A DNA stretch of 6,514 nucleotides from Nitrospirota bacterium (GTDB lineage: Bacteria; Nitrospirota; Nitrospiria; Nitrospirales; UBA8639). Under the pieces are notes generated by a model that had not been told where the DNA came from, did no database searches, and worked only from the letters and a program-made list of their open reading frames with translations. Shown piece by piece: positions 6,182 to 6,514 of the stretch (the first letter of the stretch is position 1; every line of letters begins with the position of its first letter). The stretch covers positions 1 through 6,514 of the forward strand of contig QIMB01000012.1 of NCBI GenBank assembly GCA_003233615.1. Reading direction: 5' to 3'. The position numbers and the translations under genes were made by a program.

Positions 6182-6514
6182 TGGCAAAACAGAAAACAAA
6201 ACTTGAGTTAACCTGGATTGGAAAGGATGTTCGGCCTAAGCTGGAGCCGAGGATCTTGATTGAGGACACGGAGAGGTCGTACCATGCGGCCCACCGTATC
6301 GGCGAGAACGATATCTTCGATAACCGGCTGATCTTTGGAGATAACCTGCTGGCGCTTAAGGCGCTGGAGCAGGAGTTTGCTGGAAAGGTCAAGTGTATCT
6401 ATATCGATCCGCCGTATAATACTGGCAATGCTTTCGAGCATTACGATGACGGTATTGAGCATTCACTTTGGTTGTCCTTAATGCGTGATCGTCTGGAACT
6501 ATTACGCAGTTTGT
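6181..6514 (+). CDS. Beta-class DNA methyltransferase, type III Mod-like (N-terminal part, 3' end outside window)
   Basis: The 111 visible residues start at ATG 6181 and contain RLIFGDNLLALKAL (49-62), then VKCIYIDPPYNTGNAFEHYDD (70-90), with the catalytic DPPY at 76-79. A tryptophan/leucine helix WLSLMRDRLELLR (97-109) follows. This N-terminal order, with DPPY first and AdoMet-binding motif expected later, is typical of beta-class N6-adenine methyltransferases such as the Mod subunits of type III restriction systems (M.EcoP15I-type; COG2189). These methylate adenine in an asymmetric site and pair with a Res helicase-nuclease normally encoded just downstream. The target-recognition region, the FxGxG motif and any res gene are beyond base 6514, so a stand-alone methyltransferase cannot be excluded. 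It is a second, unrelated methyltransferase next to the one at 153-1496, and probably begins a separate transcription unit after the decayed gene remnant. Confidence 0.85.
   Translation, partial: MAKQKTKLELTWIGKDVRPKLEPRILIEDTERSYHAAHRIGENDIFDNRLIFGDNLLALKALEQEFAGKVKCIYIDPPYNTGNAFEHYDDGIEHSLWLSLMRDRLELLRSL

Noticed and set aside
6105..6462. Minus-strand ORFs opposite the Mod-like gene
   Set aside because: They lie opposite a well-supported DPPY methyltransferase frame and show no protein-family features.
1..6514. CRISPR array, tRNA/rRNA genes, insertion sequence ends, rho-independent terminators
   Set aside because: No spaced repeats, cloverleaf-like sequence, transposase frame or GC hairpin with T run was found by eye.

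Overview
The window is bacterial DNA of moderate, slightly AT-leaning composition (judged by eye). It has short intergenic gaps, Shine-Dalgarno-type ribosome sites and ATG/GTG starts. Nothing in it fixes the species; a Gram-negative environmental bacterium is a guess. All recognisable genes lie on the + strand, and their families (SMC/RecF-like ATPase, two different DNA methyltransferases, GHKL ATPase, receiver-like protein) are typical of a defence or restriction-modification island.

Layout. (1) Bases 3-143 hold the N-terminus of an SMC/RecF-like ATPase. It enters from outside the window and stops just after its Walker A motif, so it is a truncated remnant. (2) Bases 153-5732 form a tight three-gene operon: a DNA amino-methyltransferase (153-1496), a two-headed GHKL ATPase / histidine-kinase-like protein (1498-3997), and a receiver-like protein with a large C-terminal region of unknown role (3990-5732). 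The genes are separated by 1 bp or overlap by 8 bp, and each start has its own ribosome site. (3) Bases 5733-6180 contain a decayed, frameshifted remnant of a small gene (about 5839-6154) and a 7-codon leader ORF. (4) Bases 6181-6514 are the start of a beta-class DNA methyltransferase of the type III Mod kind, cut by the window edge.

The key observation is in the GHKL gene. It is split into two ORFs by a perfect 13-bp tandem duplication at 2110-2136. Removing one copy restores a single 828-residue frame that runs through both halves. The restored protein would have an N-terminal Hsp90/MORC-like GHKL ATPase, an S5-like region, a long helical region, an H-box-like motif and a second, histidine-kinase-like ATPase domain. 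The split is therefore recent, and may be reversible or a sequencing/assembly error.

Working model (inference). The methyltransferase marks or senses DNA, the dual-GHKL protein is an ATP-driven sensor/switch, and the receiver-like protein is its output partner. This would be a restriction-like or two-component-like defence module related to the MORC/paraMORC restriction systems. No nuclease motif is visible, so the effector activity, if there is one, is most likely in the unassigned C-terminal half of the receiver-like protein.
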